A stretch of 64,000 nt of DNA from Serripes groenlandicus (lineage: Eukaryota > Mollusca > Bivalvia > Cardiida > Cardiidae), in contig JASEVX010000375.1 of the NCBI GenBank assembly GCA_031761405.1, forward strand, positions 1-64,000, read 5' to 3'. The notes under the pieces were generated by a model. The model did no database searches. It worked only from the letters and a program-made list of their open reading frames with translations, and had not been told where the DNA came from. Positions within the stretch are counted from its first letter, which is position 1, and each line of letters starts with the position of its first letter. Position numbers and translations under genes: made by a program. Below are positions 20,841 through 32,438 of this stretch, in pieces.

Positions 20841-21980
20841 TTTAAAACATGAACAAGGAGATATTTATCTCAGTGAGTGAACTGCTACAGGGAGAACTAT
20901 TTCCGATTTAAGCTCCAGATACGGTATTTGAATTTTCAATCACGCATTGAAAATGTAGATAAAAACAGAATTTAAAATATTTTCTTTGTGCCTTGTCGGC
21001 CATATAAATATAGTATAAAGAATTAAAAAAAAAAATATGTGCGTCATAAAATGCATTTAAAATGAGAGTAACACATTTGCAGAGAAATCGTGATCGTCGA
21101 ATTCTATTTATAAATACAACGGTATGGGGGGAGGGTCTAAAGTGCAGACGCGATCTGCGGACACATACATTATAGAGGGAAAATGCGGACAAATGCAATA
21201 TAGAGGGAAAATGTGAACGCTATAGAATATAGAGCAAATCTGCGGAGGCTATGATTTGTTGTAAAAAATGTTTAATTAAAGATGGGCAAATGTGTATAAT
21301 TTGTTACATATGATCATATCCGGAGTTTTCTTTGTAAATATAATGTGTTTGATTGCTTTTATCAGTGATATAGATTAAACCAAAAATCGAGATCATGCTG
21401 AAATGGAATCTCTTTGTAAAGTGTTTTAACGACTTTCCTCTTTATATCATATCTATAGATATCAATAACGAGAATTGATGGATTGATTTTCCGACAAGTA
21501 AATGTCTTTTGACGCATCTGCAGCGGACGAAATTTGAAAACATTGCAAGAATAGAATAGGTTGCTAGCCATAGGTTTTGTTTCAATTATATCCTCTCCTT
21601 TACAATCGATTGAAGGGTCATGCGGGTTCTAGTTATTGTTTGGCCTCTTCATTTTCTACTTTGTAACTTTCAACAGTTTTCCATGTGCCATACTACGAGG
21701 CAAATGATCCATGCAACATTCCCTTCTGTAGGGTACTTGGAAGGGGCAGAACAATTTAAATAACAAATAAACAATAAGTATATATATATATACAACACTT
21801 TTAATCTTAATTTGTTTCTTGTAATTATATATATATACAACAATAATACTAATCTATAACAAGTAAGTTAAATGGTTTTTTCTTGCTGTGTAAATAGTAA
21901 AAAGCAACATATATTGAAAACATTGTGGGAAAAGGAGAATTTGCTTATTTAAACAATTTCTTAATTCCCATAACCTTTCT
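20841..21980. other. Unassigned AT-rich DNA with MITE fragments
   Basis: No gene recognised. Fragments of the TTAA-MITE family are visible at about 21505-21560 ('tgacgcatctgcagcggacg') and 21905-21975 ('gaaaacattgtgggaaaagg'). (TA)n runs occur at about 21780-21790 and 21825-21835. Confidence 0.5.
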
Positions 21981-22457
21981 TTACCGTCGTATAAACCAAA
22001 TTTGTATTTGAGGGCTGTTATAAGTAAAAAACTTAAATGTTGCCAATTTAATCACATATCTTATCCTTATAATAGCCAAATAATTAACAAAAGTTACAAT
22101 TAAAGTCCGCATCTGTTGTCGAAATATCCACAGGTGCATTAACACAATATTTGTGAAACCAATTTGTGCATATATCACATTGTACCATGACGGTATCGAC
22201 ACATCCCGGCAAGTTACAAATACATAAATGTATATGATAGGTTTATTGGGAAAAGGGGTTATATTTATAATTTGTTTGGAATGACACTCGTACACAATGG
22301 TAATTAACAGTGTATGGTCACGCATCCTTAATTGATTTGGCAAGCTTAAACACCCTTTAAAGGAAACAGTGGCCAGGTTAGGTGTATACTGTAGAGTAAA
22401 AAGCGGACGGCACAGGTATTGGTTTTCTCTGGAGCATTTAATCCTTTTATAATGCAA
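21981..22457 (-). other. Unrecognised 158-codon open frame
   Basis: The longest open frame in the window that no repeat or mobile element explains. It opens at 22457. Within it a good splice acceptor (pyrimidine stretch then CTACAG) sits just before 'YTPNLATVSFKGC', and the following stretch has several hydrophobic runs. I could not assign a family. It could be an exon of the minus-strand gene upstream, an exon of another gene, or chance in AT-rich DNA. Confidence 0.25.
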
Positions 22458-22589
22458 ATGAATTCAAAAGCCTCTGAAGTCTGAAGCATGTTTCTTTTAA
22501 AGTGCTCATATAAATATTAGTACTGTCTTTTTCTACAATGTTTTCTACATGATTTCAATTACTCTTTCATTTGGATAGATGTTTCTCTT

Positions 22590-23340
22590 TTAGCTAACCT
22601 GAGCACAAAGTGCTGAAAGTTAGTTATTGTGATCTCCTTTTGTCCGGCGTCTGACGCCCGTCAACATCTTCTCCTCAGTAACGAGTGGGTCAATTGGGAT
22701 GAAACTTCACAGAAAGCATCCTCTCATTGACCTCACCAGAATTCCTTCAAATGTTTGTGATTCATGCAGAATTATGGTTTCCATGGCAACGAAAATAAAA
22801 ACTTTAAAATTCTTCTTCTACCAAACTGGTTGGCAGATTTTCAAATTATTTTAAAGAAGTGTTCCTTGGCCGCCAGGGAGCGAGGCTTTTTTGCCTTATA
22901 TGGCTATAGTGCAAACTCAAAAAAATCTTCTCCTCCAAAAGTGTCAGGCCGATTTTCAAATAATTTTGTAGAAATGTTCCTAGGGAATCTCTATCGGATT
23001 CCTTCCAGCCAAGTTGATTGGTCGAAAAACATGGCAGCCAGCGGGCGGGGCTTTTTTGCCTAATATGGCTATAGTAAAAACTTGAAAAATCTTCTCCTCT
23101 GAAAGTGTTTGGCCAATTTTCAATTCTTTATGTAGAAATGTTCATTGGGAGACCATCTATCAGATTCCTCCAAGCCATGTTGATTGGTCGAAAAACATGG
23201 CCGCCAGGGGGCAGGGCTATTTGGCCTTATATGGCTATAGTGAAAACTTGAACAATCTCTTGTTAAACAGGAAGCTTTTGAGTAAGATTTTAGAAAACCT
23301 TTGGTCAATTGTGATTTTTTTTTGTAACAAAAATTGGTAA
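22590..23340 (+). mobile_element. Pearl-like element (type B core, about 165 bp)
   Basis: Left end 'cctgagcacaaagtgctgaa', then 'gatctccttttgtccggcg'. Three cores of about 165 bp follow: the phrase around 'catggc(c/a)gccag' recurs at about 22866, 23031 and 23198, with 'aatcttctcctc' and 'cttatatggctatag' in each. It resembles, in reverse, the elements at 33870, 35930 and 47700. Non-coding. Confidence 0.6.
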
Positions 23341-23667
23341 ATACTTAGATGAGTGAGTCGGGGCCATAATGGTTATCCATTTGTTTTACATGTCTTTTGA
23401 AACTTGGAAATTAAATATAATATTCACATGTATGTCTCATGATTTATTTTTATAGACAACTAAAATGGCATTTAATTTTAACGGATGCGTCATTTATTCT
23501 TTTACCTGAAGTTGTAATATTTATAAACAATGCATAGTTTATAAATCACACATCTATGCAAAGGCAAATGTTTGAACAGTTTTATGTCCCCAAACAAATT
23601 CAGTGCCTTCAGCGCTTTGATTTTTTAGTTCATCAATCTTCTAAATTATTTTAACACTTATTCTCAT
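23341..23667. other. AT-rich unassigned stretch
   Basis: No repeat or gene recognised. Confidence 0.45.
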
Positions 23668-23872
23668 AATTATGCAGATGCATTTTGATGCATGAACAGC
23701 AGAATTATCTTTGAAGATATTGTGGCAAGAGTAAAAGTTTCTCATTAGGAGAAAACTCTCCTTTTGTCACAACGTTTTTTACTTCCATTTATGGAGATTT
23801 TTCAAACTTTTGCCTAGATATTTACTTTTCATTTTCTGATGCAGATATGTCGTAGATGGAAAGGGTTTAACG
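23668..23872. mobile_element. Decayed TTAA-MITE
   Basis: 'tatgcagatgcattttgatg' to 'gatggaaagggtttaac'. CTCCTTTTGTCACAACG is recognisable. Confidence 0.5.
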
Positions 23873-23887
23873 ATAATTAACGGTTAA

Positions 23888-24095
23888 TTAACCCTTTCCC
23901 GCTTTCTGACGCAGACTTGAAATCCTTGTAACAAAAGAAGAAATTGCTCAAAACAAGCAATATCTCCTTTCGCCACAATATTTTCCACTTTCGATCATAG
24001 GTTTATTATCCATTCAATTATAGAGATTTCTATTTTTTGACACAAAATGTTCAAAGTCGTCTGCTGCAGAATTGTCGTATAAGGGAAAGGATTAA
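23888..24095. mobile_element. TTAA-MITE
   Basis: TTAACCCTTTCCCGCTTTC to AAGGGAAAGGATTAA; 208 bp, with the first PstI-type block deleted. A further decayed fragment follows at 24228-24300. Confidence 0.75.
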
Positions 24096-25291
24096 ATAGA
24101 AAAACGCAATTATTATCTAAAAGGACAACATAATTATGATCTTCTGTAAATGATGATAGAACCCTCAGTTCAAAGTTTATTTTGCCATGAAGCACAAATC
24201 TTAGAATAGAACCAGTCCCTAATATAAATTAACTCTTTCCCCAATGTAGACTTAATTTTAAAACATAGTGGCGAAAGGAGAATTTTCCCTAAAAATCAAT
24301 AATTCATAATGTTATCACCCTGTAGTTAAATAAGAAAGGACAATGATTTGAAATTGAGCTGCATATATGACAGGAAAAATTTGGTAACAGCAAAGATCCG
24401 TGATCACATTAGGCAAAGACCTAATAACACAAAGATATGCATCGATCCCAAATCTCGCTAAGCAACGTGACAGAAAAACAGGTGCGTGAGATTTGAGCGA
24501 GATCTCGTAGAGACGCTTTAAATATTTTAATCTCGCTGTGATGCTTAACAGGCGCTTTATGAAACATCGCTTGTTAAATAAGCAATCAACTCGAGAAGAA
24601 AAAAATTATAGAAATGTGGTTGAAAACCAAATACCTAGTTATAATTGTACTATTAAGACTTTGTTGAAAATTATTAATAATTTATATGAACAATAAAAAT
24701 TATTTAACTTATATATAATAGTTTGTTTTAATTACATTTCGACTTCGAGAAATTCAAAATTACATTGTAACTTGTATCGGCAGAGGACAAAGACCTATAT
24801 CTTTGGCAAAGACTAATGATATCTGACACTATTATTTGATAATTCACGTCATCTAAGTAAAATAAGCTTTGCCCGGACTATTTGCGATCCAAATTTAAGT
24901 GACTATTTATCTATTCATAGAGTTTCACTCGATCTACTTTCGCTTTCAATTCACTTGATTGGTCATGTATTTTCGTTAATAACATAAATCAGGATTATAA
25001 GATGAAACATAATCTAGATTTCTGGCTGTAAATACATGGGGCTGTCCATCAATTTAAGAAATATTTGTGGAACGCTTTTGTATTTGTTGAATTTAAGAAT
25101 TTCCCCATATTGTATATGCATGTTCCTAGGTGAAATCAGTTTGTCTGTCCGTCTTTCATTAAATATTTTCGAATCAATCCCCTAGATAAAAGAAATAAAA
25201 AATATGAGACCATTCATAACTATGTTGTTTGTCTCGGATTCGTTATAACACCTCCATGTAATTTACCAGCAACTGTATATAACATCAAAGT

Positions 25292-26216
25292 GGGAGCCGG
25301 ACAAAAGATCCCATGGACAAAAGATCCCATGCTATTTTTGGCAGGGTGGACAAAAGCTCCCACATCATTTTTACAGGGTGGACAAAAGATCCCATGTTAT
25401 TTTAACAGGGTGGACAAAAGCTACCGCATCATTTTGGCAGGGTGGACAAAAGATCCCACTTATAATATATATCAGTCAGTAATAAAGAGATTGAAATGAA
25501 TAAACTATATGAATATATAATTCCTATCCATTGAGCATATTATGGATGTGAATTTCAAGGTAAACAGCCAATTAATGTAGAGGGTCAAAGTTATCACCTG
25601 CTATTTTAAATTAAAGGCAACCAAAGTTTAAATTGTGTTGTTAATTGAACTATTTACATAAACTGTGAAAAATAAAACATTGAGCATATTATTGGTGTGA
25701 ACTTTATAAATAGCTGTGCTAATGACAATGACCAGACTGTGTGTTGATTGAATATGTCTGCATGAACTACTTTGAAAGCAGTTTTGTTTGTAAATACATG
25801 TATATGCACTTTTCATTGTTTTATTATCATTATGTGCTAAATTTTCAACACTAGTAGTTACCATATGCTATATTTTGTTTGCTATATATTTACTCATAAT
25901 TTTTATTAACAGGGAATAAATTTGACTTTATTAATCTTTTTGTTTTTTTCTGGTTTATTTTTCTATGAAATCATTTAATAAGAAGTAAATATACTCAACA
26001 CCTTTACTGTCTGTCACCTTAAAACAAAAACCAGGATGGCTCATCAATATGGGATCTTTTGTCCATCCTGTCAAAATGGTGTGGTAACTTTTGTCCACCC
26101 TGTTAAAATAACATGGGATCTTTTGTCCACCCTATTAAAATGATATGGGACCTTTTGTCCACCCTGTCAAATAGAGCATGGGAGCTTTTGTCCATGGGAT
26201 CTTTTGTCCTGTATTC
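25292..26216. mobile_element. Foldback element 1 (925 bp, subrepeated arms)
   Basis: The left arm (25292-25460) and right arm (26036-26216) are inverted copies built of roughly 40-bp subrepeats: 'ggtggacaaaagatcccat' on the left, 'gggatcttttgtccaccc' on the right. A 9-bp direct repeat CATCAAAGT flanks it exactly (25283-25291 and 26217-26225). The 575-bp middle is AT-rich and non-coding. Inverted arms made of tandem units are typical of Foldback-type elements. The short ORF at 25290-25499 is arm translation. Confidence 0.75.
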
Positions 26217-26325
26217 CATCAAAGTACATAATAACAATACTTCTATGTATTTTTGTCTTTAATAGCACTTTGGAAACTTATTATTTTAATAAACGGATCA
26301 ATTCAATGGATATTAAATGTACTTA

Positions 26326-26425
26326 AATGGCCCGGCAGTACATGGTTAAGTACCCAGGTAACAGTGGTATAACTGAAAAATTGTTGAAAGCGGTGTGAAA
26401 TACCAAATAATTAATCAATGATAAT
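26326..26425 (+). mobile_element. SINE 3' tail fragment
   Basis: 'taagtacccaggtaacagtg', 'ataactgaaaaattgttgaa' and 'agcggtgtgaaatacc' match the tail shared by SINE-1 and SINE-2; nothing upstream is preserved. Confidence 0.5.
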
Positions 26426-26688
26426 CATTGATCAATACATGTGCATAGGTGATCTCATATCAGGAGACATCCAACAAAACAAATTTAAAGTAGTCAATTT
26501 TTTAATTACAAACATTTAATCCAATTACAAAGATGCAGACAAACACATATGTATGGTATGAACGTTGTAAATACAACTGTATAATCATATTATGCACTTA
26601 AAAAAATGAAAATAATTTCTAGATTGAAGTCACTAATTTTCCTACAATTTCACCCTTTCTCAAAATGTATTTAAAATGGCTGTTTCAG

Positions 26689-26905
26689 TTACCCTTTCCC
26701 ACATACAGACACTTTCTAACACCTCTGCAGCAGACTTACTTTGATAACAATTTGGCAAAAGGATAAATTGCTTATAATTAGCAAATTATCGCCTGTTGTC
26801 ACATTGTTTCAATTATATTCAATAATTGTTCTTTCAGTTGTAAAGAGTTTTCATAGTTTGGAGTAAAGGTTTACAAAGTCATCTCCATTTCATCTGTTTC
26901 ATTAC
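26689..26905. mobile_element. Decayed TTAA-MITE
   Basis: 'gttaccctttcccacataca', CTCTGCAGCAGAC and a weak hairpin; the right end is barely recognisable. Confidence 0.5.
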
Positions 26906-27670
26906 ACCCAAAGTGGAACAATTCTGGCCATTTCTTTACAGTCCTTCCTTTTGTTAAATGCCTGACATACAAGTTTTGGTCTTTGCCTGATTTCTTTATA
27001 CTATCATTTAAATGATTAAATTCAGAACAAACATTAATCTATGTGTTACTGCTATACATTTTGTTCATAATTGAAAGAAGAGAATAACAATATATTTTAT
27101 TATTAATACACAGAACAAAAACTACTAAAATGTGTAAATTTCCCATTTCCACTTTCACTACTATGAAAGGATTAAAGGACTGAGAAAAGGGGTAAAGCCA
27201 GTTGTTATAAAACAAAACAGTTGACTGTGGTATATCTCTAAGTAAACACGACAGTATGACACTGAGGTTTGTACACATTGTGCTTATTGGGGATTAACAC
27301 TAGTAGGCCACTGATTGACCATATGTAATTTGACATCAAAGGCTTTCAAACGAAATTGCAACATCATGATTGCACTGTTTTAATGGCAAACAGAACTATT
27401 TTTAATACATAACCCTTTGTCTCATTGCTAAATAAAACAATTATATCCAAAAGATGAAAAGTTTACCATATCAAGGTAAATCTCTTTTCAAAGAACTGAC
27501 AGCATACATTTTATTTGGGTATATATAGTTTGCAATCTTTGATAGTTGATTGTCTCACATAATGCATCGTTTATTAAGTGTGATATTAAACAACACGAAA
27601 CAAAAATCATCAATTATAAATAAGATTTGATCATGGTATTCATGTAAAATATATTTAACATTGTTAATCC

Positions 27671-28313
27671 GGTAACATCCCAGTTCGTCTAATCCCATTT
27701 CGTCTACAGTTTTTTGTCCCATTTCGTCTACACTCTTGTTCCCATGTCGTCTACTGTCCATAAAATGAATATACATAGATATGTCTATGGAGATTTCCAT
27801 TTCATCTTACATTGACCTTTCTTAAATCAATTATAAATCTTGGTGTGAAAACTTTAAGCAATTACTGCTTTTAATTAATGTTAATTAAGTTTTGAACAAA
27901 CTGCTGATCATCTTTTAATTAAGAAGTTTAAAACTTTAAGCAATTACCTTTGATCTGTATTGTTAATTGTTATGAACTTTGTGTTTCTTTTGTTTACAGC
28001 CTTCGGACTTTGTACATAATGTAGACTAAGACTGGCTGAATGCCATGAGTCCCTTAAAGTAATTGCGACATTCCAATATAATCATATAAAAATTATCAAA
28101 AATAGAACGATAAAAACACGATGTATGTATAACCCACATATTTTAAACAAAATATGTCCGTCTTATTGAATTTGTCTGTCTGTCTCATTAATCTAAGTGT
28201 AGACGAAATGGCACCGGGGTGTAAATTGGTTGTAGACGAAATGGGACAAATTGCAAAAAGTGTAGACGAAATGGGATTAGACGAATTGGGATTAGACGAA
28301 ATGGGATTAAACC
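27671..28313. mobile_element. Foldback element 2 (643 bp)
   Basis: Left arm (27671-27765) repeats 'cccatttcgtcta'; right arm (28195-28313) repeats its complement 'tagacgaaatggg'. An 8-bp direct repeat GTTAATCC flanks it (27663-27670 and 28314-28321). The right copy is also the first bases of the adjacent TTAA-MITE, so the foldback inserted at the edge of that MITE. Non-coding AT-rich centre. Confidence 0.7.
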
Positions 28314-28314
28314 G

Positions 28315-28531
28315 TTAATCCTTTCCCACATATAGACTCTTTCTAAAAACTTTGCGGTAGTTGACGTTAGAAAACATTGTTGCAAAAGAAAAAATTGCTC
28401 AAGGGAACCAATTCCCTCTTTTGTCACAACCTTTTCAACTCTATTGATTGATTATACTTTTAATTATATACATTCTAGATGTTTTCAAAGTTGTCTGCTG
28501 TATTTTTGATGTATGTGGGATACGTGTAACT
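28315..28531. mobile_element. TTAA-MITE split from its flank by a foldback insertion
   Basis: TTAATCCTTTCCCACATATA to GTATGTGGGATACGTGTAA. The hairpin has decayed (GCTCAAGGGAACC). Its left edge was duplicated by insertion of the 27671-28313 element. Confidence 0.6.
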
Positions 28532-28668
28532 CCTTCCCACATACAACACATATGCAGCTGAAAATTTGAAAACAAGGTGTTAAACATCTTAAAAATCTCC
28601 ATCAAAGATAGCTTTATTGTTGAATAAAGTTGAAAACATTGTGGTCAAAGGAGAAATATTAACCTAAG
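28527..28668. mobile_element. Half TTAA-MITE
   Basis: Abuts the previous copy: 'taactccttcccacataca' to 'gtggtcaaaggagaaatatt'. The right half is missing. Confidence 0.45.
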
Positions 28669-28769
28669 GATTGATAGATTGGCAGTTAAGTGCATGGTCA
28701 ACATGAAAAGTCAATTCAAACAGTTATTCGCTTTCTCTTTGGTAAAGTGGTCATCTCTGTTTATGTTTT

Positions 28770-29645
28770 CTCTTCTGCTATTTCCCTGAAAAGAAAATTA
28801 CCACAAATTAATAAATCTTGTGACGTACATGGAGTTATTACAAAATTTATAATAACAAATGAGAGAAAAAAAGACGAATCCAATTCAGTACTTTTCAACA
28901 TACAAAATAATGGAATTTTATGTTTTGGGTTACTTAGCATTGTATAATTTAAGAGCCGTAAACTAAAATCTTAGAAGCATCATTGTTTTGTACCAATTGA
29001 TCATACCAAGATTCGCTATACAAAAGGGAATCTTAAATACATGAATACTGTTTAAAACACAGAAAATCATTGTTTCAATTTTTTGTTTTAAGCTTACTCA
29101 ATAGAAAAAAGTTACTGGAAAAGAATATTACCACAATTAAATCAATCGGGTGACTAACGAAGAAGTTTTTAGCAAATATTTGAAAAGTGATATTACAAAA
29201 TTTTAAATCAATGAGAGAAAAAAGACAGAATCCAGTTCAGAACTTATTAGCATACAAAACATGAGAAAAATAAATAAAACCTTAACAATTCATGGCTTAA
29301 GCACTGAATATGGGATGTAAGAATTGGAATTTTATGTTTTGGGTTATTATTAGCATGTATAAGAGCTGTAAAGTAAAATCTTAGAAGCATCATTGTTTTG
29401 TACCAATTGATCATACCGAGATCCACTATACAAAAGAGAATCTTAAATACTGTTTAAAACACAGAAAATCATTGTTTCAATTTTTTGTTTTAAGCTTACT
29501 CAATAGAAAAAAGTTACTGGAAAAGAATATTTCCCCAATTAAATCAATCCGGTGACTAACGAAGAAGTTATAAGCAAATATTTGAAAAGTGATATTACAA
29601 AATTTTAAATCAATGAGAGAAAAAAGACAGAATCCAGTTCAGACA
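28770..29645 (+). repeat. 410-bp tandem duplication, about 2.4 copies
   Basis: 'gtaccaattgatcatacc' occurs at 28990 and 29400 (410 bp apart). The phrases 'atcaatgagagaaaaaagac' and 'tccagttcag' recur, and an older partial copy is at 28770-28940. AT-rich, with no coding signal. Confidence 0.75.
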
Positions 29646-30343
29646 AAATACGATTATGAAAGCAAATAGAAGCCGATTTTATAAGAAACCGTTCACGACA
29701 TCAAGAGATAAAACAAAAAGAATAATTGATTGATGTCAGCACCGAGGAAAAAACACATTCTACTTAACTGAAAGCTCAATTAAATAATTATATTTAATTA
29801 TACCCCACCCACTAACCACCGACCGCAATTTTCTTACCATTGTGTTAGAAAATTAATGTTTATTATCAAATTAACATCACCTGATATAAATGATTTATAA
29901 ACGTAAACTACTTACCAATTAATGTCTTTCAGTCATCAAATCTTTACATTTGTTGAGGAGTTATCAATTAATTATCCATGTTTTCACATTACTTCAAATT
30001 GCAAATGGCTACCGATTCGGTTTTTGGAATCTCGCGTAATCTCGCTGGTCACATGGTCTGTCGCGTTGCAAAGTGTAACCTTCGCGAGATTTGTTCTTTA
30101 TCTATTGGATCGTTTCATATCTTTGTGTTATTAGGTCTTTGCATTAGGCAAATAACACACTTTAGGGTGATTTGAAAAGTTAAGTAAAAAATGCTGTGCA
30201 TTTCCTATTGGTGTACCATCTCTATTGATTAAATGGTGGATGCAATACCTCAACCCAGAATAATTTGTCCTAGCATACGAGACATGCTCAACTCAAGGCA
30301 GCAATTTTGTTGTCTTGAACATTTCTAATATACCAAGATCTGA

Positions 30344-30571
30344 TTAACCCTTTCCCTCATACAACAATTCTGCAGACGACTTTGATCATATTTTGTCAAA
30401 AAATAGAAAATCTCCATAATTGAATGGATAACCTATGACAAAAAGTGGAAAACATTGAGGCAAAAGGAGAAATTGCATTGTTTTGTGCAATTTCTTCTTT
30501 TGTCATTATGTTTTCAAAAAGCTGTCTGCTGCAGAGGCGTCAGAAAGTGTCTATATGAGGGAAAGGGTTAA
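30344..30571. mobile_element. TTAA-MITE, complete
   Basis: 228 bp, TTAACCCTTTCCCTCATACA to GAGGGAAAGGGTTAA. Hairpin variant GCATTGTTTTGTGC. Confidence 0.9.
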
Positions 30572-30645
30572 AGGGCATGGGAGTGACATACCAGAAGAAT
30601 GGGTTCCATAATGGACATATGTCAGCAAGGTCTGCTACATTCTAC

Positions 30646-30831
30646 TTAACCCTTTCCCTCATATAGACGCTTTCTGACGCCTCTGCAGCAGACAGCTTTT
30701 TGAAAACATAGTGACAAAAGAATAAATTGGTAATCATAGGTTATCCATTTAATTATAGAGATTTTCTATTTTTTGACAAAATATGTTCAAAGTCGTCTGC
30801 TGCAGAATTGTCATATGAGGGAAAGGGTTAA
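30646..30831. mobile_element. TTAA-MITE with hairpin deletion
   Basis: Perfect ends, 186 bp. The deletion joins 'gacaaaagaataaattg' to 'gtaatcataggttatcc', removing the hairpin's right arm. Confidence 0.9.
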
Positions 30832-30884
30832 CTGTGAATGCTGTTGTACGCTGTATTCAGTGATATCACTGTGGATCTTGGGTA

Positions 30885-31060
30885 ATTTACAATGTACAGT
30901 CTTAATGCATTCCCCACACCCCAAGATTACCAAACGGGGAAGCAACTTGTTTCATTTTTAGAGTCTTTGGTATGACTTGACCAGGTATTCAACTCTGGTC
31001 TTGCGCTCCCAAGGCCGTCGATTGAGCCATCTTGGTCTAGTGATTTAAATCATAGACCGA
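30885..31060 (-). mobile_element. SINE-2 copy with tRNA-like head
   Basis: Minus strand: 'accaagatggctcaatcgac' (A-box region), GAGTTGAATACC (weak B-box), 'caagtcataccaaagactc', then decayed body. Matches SINE-2. Confidence 0.45.
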
Positions 31061-31182
31061 TAACAAGCCTTATTCCTAGTTCTGGGTTTCAAATCCCAAT
31101 ATTTTCTATAATGGGATTTGGTGGTATAGTGTGAGAAAGCAGTTACCACAGGACAGTGGTTTGCCAAGAAACTGTCCCAAAA

Positions 31183-31888
31183 TAACCTCATACGACAATT
31201 CTGCAGCAGCCGACTTTGAACATATTTTGTCAACAAATAGAAAATCTATATAAACAAGCAAATTCATGAAATTTTTATCCCCTGCTTGCAGGAAATATTG
31301 TAGGAAAATGTTGAGGTTAGGTTTAAACATGTCAGTAGACTTTTTATTGAACATGTATTAACGGTTCACATTTGTGGCAGTTATTGCACGGAAACAGCAA
31401 CAAACGACATTTTTTTTAAAATAAGGGGCCATAACTCCACCCGAATAAAGTCCGCCGAAAGTGACGAACAAACTTATCCTAGCCTTAAAGGCATTTAACA
31501 TTGTTACAAAGTTTGACAAAAAACAGTTAATATTTGTGGCAGTTATTGCACGGAAACAGCAACAAATGACATTTTTTGTTAATTAAGGGGCCATAACTCG
31601 ACCAAATAAAGTCCGCCGAAAGTGACGATCGAACTTGGCCTAGCCCTTAAGGCATTCAACGTTGTTACCAAGTTTGAAAAAAAAACGGTTCACATTTGTG
31701 GCAGTTATTGCACGGAAACATCAACAAACAACATTTTTTTGTTAATTAAGGGGCCATAACTCCACCGAATGAAGTCCGCCGAAAGTGACGATCAAACTTG
31801 GCCTAGCCCTTAAGGCATTTAACCTTGTTACCAAGTTTGAAAAGAAACGGTTCACATTTGTGGCAGTTATTGCACGGAAACGAAATGT

Positions 31889-31919
<31 letters not shown>

Positions 31920-32086
31920 GGACAAACCGAAATTAATAACCCCCCTTTTTTTCTTCGAAAAAGCGGGGGATAATAAATGGATAACCTATGACTAAAAGTG
32001 GAAAACATTGTGGCAAAATGAGAAATTGCTCTAAAAGCCGTCTGCTGCAGAGGCGTCAGCAGAAAGCGTCTATATGAGGGAAAGGG
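31183..32086. mobile_element. TTAA-MITE interrupted by a pearl-like element
   Basis: The left half (31183-31253, 'cctcatacgacaattctgca' to AATCTATATAA) and right half (31973-32086, 'aatggataacctatgac' to GAGGGAAAGGGT) are the two parts of one MITE. They are separated by 31254-31972. The joined order matches uninterrupted copies such as 37517-37747. Confidence 0.7.
31254..31972 (+). mobile_element. Pearl-like element with 162-bp cores
   Basis: The marker 'ggcagttattgcacgg' falls at 31376, 31538, 31700 and 31862: exactly 162 bp each. A CAGA microsatellite (31890-31920) follows, then a C-run/G-run hairpin ending CGGGGGATAA. The left end has TTATCCCCTGC, an inverted match to the right end. It sits inside a TTAA-MITE. 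Same layout as the element at window position 1. Confidence 0.65.
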
Positions 32087-32424
32087 TAGATGGTTTGGTT
32101 GGACATTAAATCACCAATTCTTTAACTTGACCAAAAGTATGTTACAGTAAGTAAATGCCCTAATAAATAATTCCCTTGCCCCAAATCATGGACAAAACCC
32201 CCCCCAAAAAAAACATGTGTGCATCTAATCTAGTCTAAATCTAGTGCAATAAATAGCTGAAAATCGTCATTTCTTGTTTCCAGTCTAAGAAGCCATTTTT
32301 TATTAATTGCCTTATGGCCACCAGAGAGAATCCTCAACTTGTATGCAGTAGTTTTTGAAAAAGTTAATGCCCATAGCAACATGCATGCCAAATTTAACCA
32401 AGAGCACCACATACGGCACAGACG
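32087..32424. other. Repeat-derived stretch without a gene
   Basis: Contains 'gccttatggccaccagag' and 'caaatttaaccaagagcacc', which continue after the SINE-3 insertion (32684-32775), so this is one older dispersed repeat split by the SINE. The ORF at 32230-32412 on the minus strand is not supported as a gene. Confidence 0.4.
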
Positions 32425-32438
32425 CTCGACTAATAGAA

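Larger units (their letters stand above)
24414..30141. mobile_element. Candidate 5.7-kb terminal-inverted-repeat element
   Basis: Left end 24414 reads CAAAGACCTAATAACACAAA then GATATG. The complement of the right end, read from 30141, is identical over the first 26 bp and then alignable for about 80-100 bp (AAATCTCGC, CAACGYGACAGA). CATTAGG lies directly outside both ends (24407-24413 and 30142-30148), a candidate 7-bp target-site duplication. No transposase is recognisable inside; the interior is AT-rich and carries two foldback elements, MITEs and a 410-bp tandem duplication. If real, it is a non-autonomous element or a decayed large one. Superfamily not assigned. Confidence 0.55.

Noticed and set aside
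30344..30571. CCCTTTCCC and TTAACCC as telomere-like repeats
   Set aside because: They occur once at each end of a 230-bp palindromic element and never as tandem TTAGGG units.
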